Part shown: one piece after another, positions 56,601-64,000 of the stretch | Numbering within the stretch: position 1 is the first letter of the stretch | Layout: every line of letters starts with the position of its first letter | Assembly: GCF_964340395.1 (NCBI RefSeq) | Contig: NC_135555.1 | Coordinates: forward strand, 1,847,501 to 1,911,500 | DNA: 64,000 bases | Source of the DNA: Glandiceps talaboti | Lineage: Eukaryota > Hemichordata > Enteropneusta > Spengelidae | Direction of reading: 5' to 3' | Position numbers and translations under genes: made by a program | The notes under the pieces: model-generated | Databases searched by the model: none | What the model was told of the DNA's origin: nothing | What the model saw: only the letters and a program-made list of their open reading frames with translations

Positions 56601-57470
56601 CCTATCTCAATGGTAGTCCTGGTACATAACATACACCCATCTGAATGGTAGTCTACATAACATACACCTATCTGAATGGTAGTCTACATAACATACACCT
56701 ATCTCAATGGTAGTCTACATAACATACACCTATCTCAATGGTAGTCTACATAACATACACCTATCTGAATGGTAGTCTTGGTACATAGCATACACCTATC
56801 TGAATGGTAGTCCTGGTACATAGCATACACCTATCTGAATGGTAGTCTTGGTACATAGCATACACCTATCTGAATGGTAGTCTTGGTACATAACATATAC
56901 CTATCTGAATGGTAGTCTTGGTACATAACATACACCTATCTCAATGGTAGTCTACATAACATACACCCATCTCAATGGTAGTCTTGGTACATAACATACA
57001 CCTATCTGAATGGTAGTCTTGGTACATAGCATACACCTATCTGAATGGTAGTCTACATAACATACACCTATCTGAATGGTAGTCTACATAGCATACACCT
57101 ATCTGAATGGTAGTCTACATAACATACACCTATCTGAATGGTAGTCTTGGTACATAACATACACCCATCTGAATGGTAGTCTTGGTACATAACATACACC
57201 TATCTGAATGGTAGTCTTGGTACATAACATACACCTATCTCAATGGTAGTCTACATAACATACACCTATCTGAATGGTAGTCTTGGTACATAGCATACAC
57301 CTATCTGAATGGTAGTCTACATAACATACACCTATCTCAATGGTAGTCTTGGTACATAACATACACCTATCTCAATGGTAGTCTACATAACATACACCTA
57401 TCTCAATGGTAGTCTACATAACATATACCTATCTGAATGGTAGTCTTGGTACATAACAGACACCTATGAA
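53675..57470. repeat. 3.8-kb minisatellite of mixed 35-bp and 31-bp units, >100 copies
   Basis: The long unit reads ATCTGAATGG, TAGTCTTGGT, ACATAACATACACCT (35 bp). The short unit lacks four bases in the middle (TAGTCTACATAACATACACCT, 31 bp). A second variable site is CTGAATGG/CTCAATGG, and further variants are CCTGG, AACGTA, AGCATA and TTTCT. Long and short units are interspersed. Neither length is a multiple of three. Minus-strand frames with repeated YHSDRCMLCTKTTIQ arise because three 35-bp units make 105 bp and lack stops; I do not regard them as genes. Confidence 0.97.
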
Positions 57471-58755
57471 TATGGGCAATATCAAATTCAGATATGCTCA
57501 GGTAAAGTCATGATCATCGAGTCAATTTACAGAATATGATTTTGAGGTTTAAGTATGAAGCTGTTCAAATCCCCCCCCCCCTCTGTCCAATTTGAACTAC
57601 AAACAAAATCTCCACTATCTTCTTCACATTATAGGTACCTTTACTTTTGAATGAAAAATGAAATTACAATTATCTTGACATCGATATCTACAAAGTAACA
57701 TTGACGTCGGGTATCAACTTGCATTAACACTTATGGTCAATAAATGTCAGTCACACTGCACACTCATGTTCCCCTATTCCACAACTAAATTGAATACAAG
57801 GTTGTCCCCATTGCTAGGTAGGAGCTGTTATCATCTCACCACAAAACGCCGCGTTCCAACCAAAAAATCGAATTTCTCCCCTCCCATTGGACTATTGTAA
57901 GAAAAACATCCTCCCTCTGCAAAGTTTTGTATTGGGTCTTTTGCACGAATAACTGTTGTTTCAGCTACCTTCGAATTCGTTTGGTCACCTATATTATTCG
58001 TACTTCTAGCATGCGGTTCAGGTGAAATTTCGTGTTTTATTCGCGTTCCATTTGAATCCGTACGCGTCATCACAGTACATTACAAAACATGTTTGAAGTG
58101 AGTTGACATAAAGACCTAGTATACATCTAATCTTACAGCCATACATGTAATATACATATATACACATCAATTTCAATGATCTGGAATACTATATTCAAAG
58201 TTTCAATATCAATATACTGTCTAAATTATGAACTATAAAGCTGAGTATGCACCGATAATTTAAAGTTAGAAATATCACCTAATAAAAATTAAAAGGTTAT
58301 TGAACAATAATGCAATCACAAGTTAAATAATACAAATGTACAATTTAGTATCGACAGAATCAAAAAGTTTAAAATGGCTATGAAGTCCTGTCTCATTTTG
58401 TCGATTTTATTTGTATCATTTCATTTCGTCAAAGTGAGCGTGTTGGATCTGATTATGATAACCGGAAAGAAATCAACAAGGTCTGCGAATGGACATTAAG
58501 TTTTTAACCTTATAGTGACCAAACGTTAAGATGTATCAACATTAACAAATGTAGGATGGGTGCAGTGATCAAATCTTAGTAGTCCTCTGGTTTATACATT
58601 ACAATAAGTTATAACTATTCTTTATACTACATATATGTAAATGTCTTTTTTTTGTAAAAGCCATTTCCGATGATTTCAACAGAATGGTTACAAAAAATTA
58701 ACAGAGATGTATAATAGTGTTTTGGGCTCGTCGTTTAAGCCTAAACAGATATTTT
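57471..58755. other. Unassigned spacer
   Basis: Holds an 80-codon minus-strand open frame (58073-57831) with no recognisable domain and no splice-site support. Nothing else seen. Confidence 0.35.
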
Positions 58756-58756
58756 G

Positions 58757-59070
58757 GTTCTGGTTACCCAACCCTACCTAGTTTTTCACTGCCGACCCTA
58801 AACTTTTTTTTACGTGAGAAGTCTAACGAAAAATCGTGGATGCGGAAACTGACATCAATTTCAAAAGACAGTATAATAACTGTTCTTCCAATCTGTAATG
58901 GCTGTACATCTGATGGTAAGAAACCAATGACACAGAGACCATTTGGAAAACAACGGAAAACATAACTACCTGAACTAGACACTCACACATGAAAAACAAT
59001 GAAAAATTGAATTAAAAATCTACCTACCCCACCTATTCTAAAATTAAGTTAATCGGAACCACACAATTGT
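58757..59070 (+). repeat. Dispersed ~315-bp repeat, copy 2 (copy 1 at 32.59 kb)
   Basis: Same blocks in the same order as 32588-32920, including GTTCTTCCAATCTGTAATGG, CTGTACATCTG and CTACCTACCCCACCTATTCT. It differs by small indels. Two copies in 26 kb indicate a moderately abundant element of unknown class. Confidence 0.8.
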
Positions 59071-60420
59071 TATATTAGGGTGATAAAATCAAACAGAAAT
59101 AAAAGTTATTTTGAATCGTATTTTCCATAGGGTTTGTACTGACAAATCTCTCAATTTCCCTTGGCTTTATTGGACTTTTATGGTCGTTGTAGTGCAAGTA
59201 GTAAAGGTAAGACTATGAGTCAAATGAATATCGATAACAATCCAATCAAACAGCAAGAGATTATGTTTTAATGAATTAATGATTGCGGATATTCAACTAT
59301 TCTCTATAATATTGTATTTGATTTCATTCCAACAAATGATAACTGTTACATGACAATGTAGACATATCAAGTTAAAGTTCAAATTCGTTTGATCTCTAAG
59401 GGGAGGGTGGTTAGCTCTACATATACAGGTCATAAACTGTATCGTTTAAGAACCTGTCGACCCTTATGACCAACAATAACTCTCTCTTAATTTTGCACAC
59501 TGGTTACACGCATGAAAACACCAGCTCAATTTTCATCCTACCAATTGCGCCCTCAATGGTACCGAAATAACACTATTTGTTTCGTGCTGGCAGAGGGACG
59601 GGTAGTGTGTGCATAACTAGTAACACATACACACCGGCATATACTGACAGAAAAAGGAGGTATGACGAAATGTTCCGTGTAATCAGAATATCACTCGTTT
59701 TGGATTATTTCATTTTCCTATTTAGATGACTTGCCGATTTTAATCCGGAAATCTGTCAAAACTAAAAAAAAAAACTTTCTAAAAAATGTAATTTTACGTT
59801 TGGGATAAAGATTAATTTTCTAACAAAAGGTTGTCGTATAGAAAGGGGTTTAAGTATAGTTCCCACTGGTTAGGGATTTAGACTCGCAAATCCCTCACTT
59901 CACTCATTAAACGAATACAAAGAACTTTCTCAAAAGTTCGTAAATATAGACTTTTCTAAAAAGCCCTTGATAACTTAACAATTATTTCAACAAGCGTCGG
60001 GCCATTCGTCAATATCCGGAATGTGCACGTGTTGAATAAAGCCACACAAAACAACAAAATTATAATCTTGTCTAAACAAGTCATTTTTTATTTTGCTATG
60101 GAATTAAAATTATATTCCTTTAATCACCGATGTTAAATATCACCCAAGGAACAGATCGCGGTATTATACACATGTTCGGACATGTCAAATTCCACCAATA
60201 AATGTTTTGATGAGGTAGGCACTTAGACATTATTTCGTTTATATGTAAAAGCATAGAAATGAATTAATATTGCTATGCTTAAAGGTTTAATCTGTCCTGC
60301 GAGCTGTGCATGTGACGATACAATTATTCCCTAAAATGAGCTTTATTTGATTGTTGGTATTTCCGATATCACCTCAATCTGGTTGCCCAGAACCGGAAAT
60401 AAGCCTGAGGTGATTCAACG
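59071..60420. other. 5' flank of LDLa gene 2, no gene seen
   Basis: AT-rich, no splice-bounded exon or tandem repeat recognised. Confidence 0.4.
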
Positions 60421-60429
60421 GTCGATAGT

Positions 60430-60443
60430 GCATATATATATGA
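60430..60443 (+). promoter_or_regulatory. Candidate TATA box of LDLa gene 2
   Basis: GCATATATATATGA lies about 50-60 bp upstream of the ATG at 60489, a normal distance for a short 5' UTR. Confidence 0.45.
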
Positions 60444-60488
60444 GTCTACACACACGTCCTACAACCTGCTTAGCAGAAGTGAGTCAAG

Positions 60489-64000
<3,512 letters not shown>

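Noticed and set aside
57831-58073. 80-codon minus-strand open frame as a gene
   Set aside because: No recognised domain, no flanking splice sites that extend it, and no neighbouring homologous exon.

Overview
The window is animal nuclear DNA: split genes with GT-AG introns, long microsatellites, several minisatellites and fragments of non-LTR, Penelope-like, SINE and foldback elements. Two GH9 cellulase genes rule out a vertebrate. GH9 plus CBM2 cellulases, a PARP/macro/Deltex locus and secreted multi-LDLa proteins fit a marine invertebrate deuterostome or lophotrochozoan. The species cannot be fixed from sequence alone. All exon models were built by hand from splice sites and reading-frame continuity. 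No transcript evidence was available.

Left part (1-13.1 kb): the last exon of a PARP10/14/15-type ADP-ribosyltransferase gene (+, 709-995) faces a complete nine-exon gene on the minus strand (13098-5319). The latter encodes a 1247-aa protein with two RRM-like modules, a macro domain, a RING finger and a Deltex C-terminal (DTC) domain. In vertebrates the macro-domain protein PARP9 and the E3 ligase DTX3L are separate chains that form a heterodimer. Here macro and RING-DTC are on one chain, next to a PARP gene. This is the most interesting locus in the window.

Spacer (13.1-19.6 kb): a 1.4-kb minisatellite of 50-bp units with a 350-bp higher-order repeat, a non-LTR relic, and a foldback-like region holding long (CTGT)n and (TA)n tracts.

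Middle (19.6-43.8 kb): two tandem minus-strand genes for secreted GH9 endoglucanases with an N-terminal CBM2-like domain (28392-19602, 569 aa; 42070-31095, 574 aa). Each has 11 coding exons with identical intron phases, and both keep the DAGD motif and the catalytic Glu. Head-to-head with the second gene is a two-exon plus-strand gene for a 140-aa secreted CBM-like protein without a catalytic domain (42789-43776). Its intron matches the CBM intron of the GH9 genes, so it probably arose from their first two exons. Introns here carry an exceptional load of microsatellites, plus a SINE and dispersed repeats.

Right part (43.8-64 kb): a 5'-truncated LINE with target-site duplications inside an (ATGT)n array, then two tandem plus-strand genes for secreted proteins made almost only of LDL-receptor class A modules (49556-53036, 931 aa; 60489 to beyond the window end). 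Each has three exons with all LDLa modules in one large third exon. A 3.8-kb minisatellite of mixed 35- and 31-bp units lies between them.
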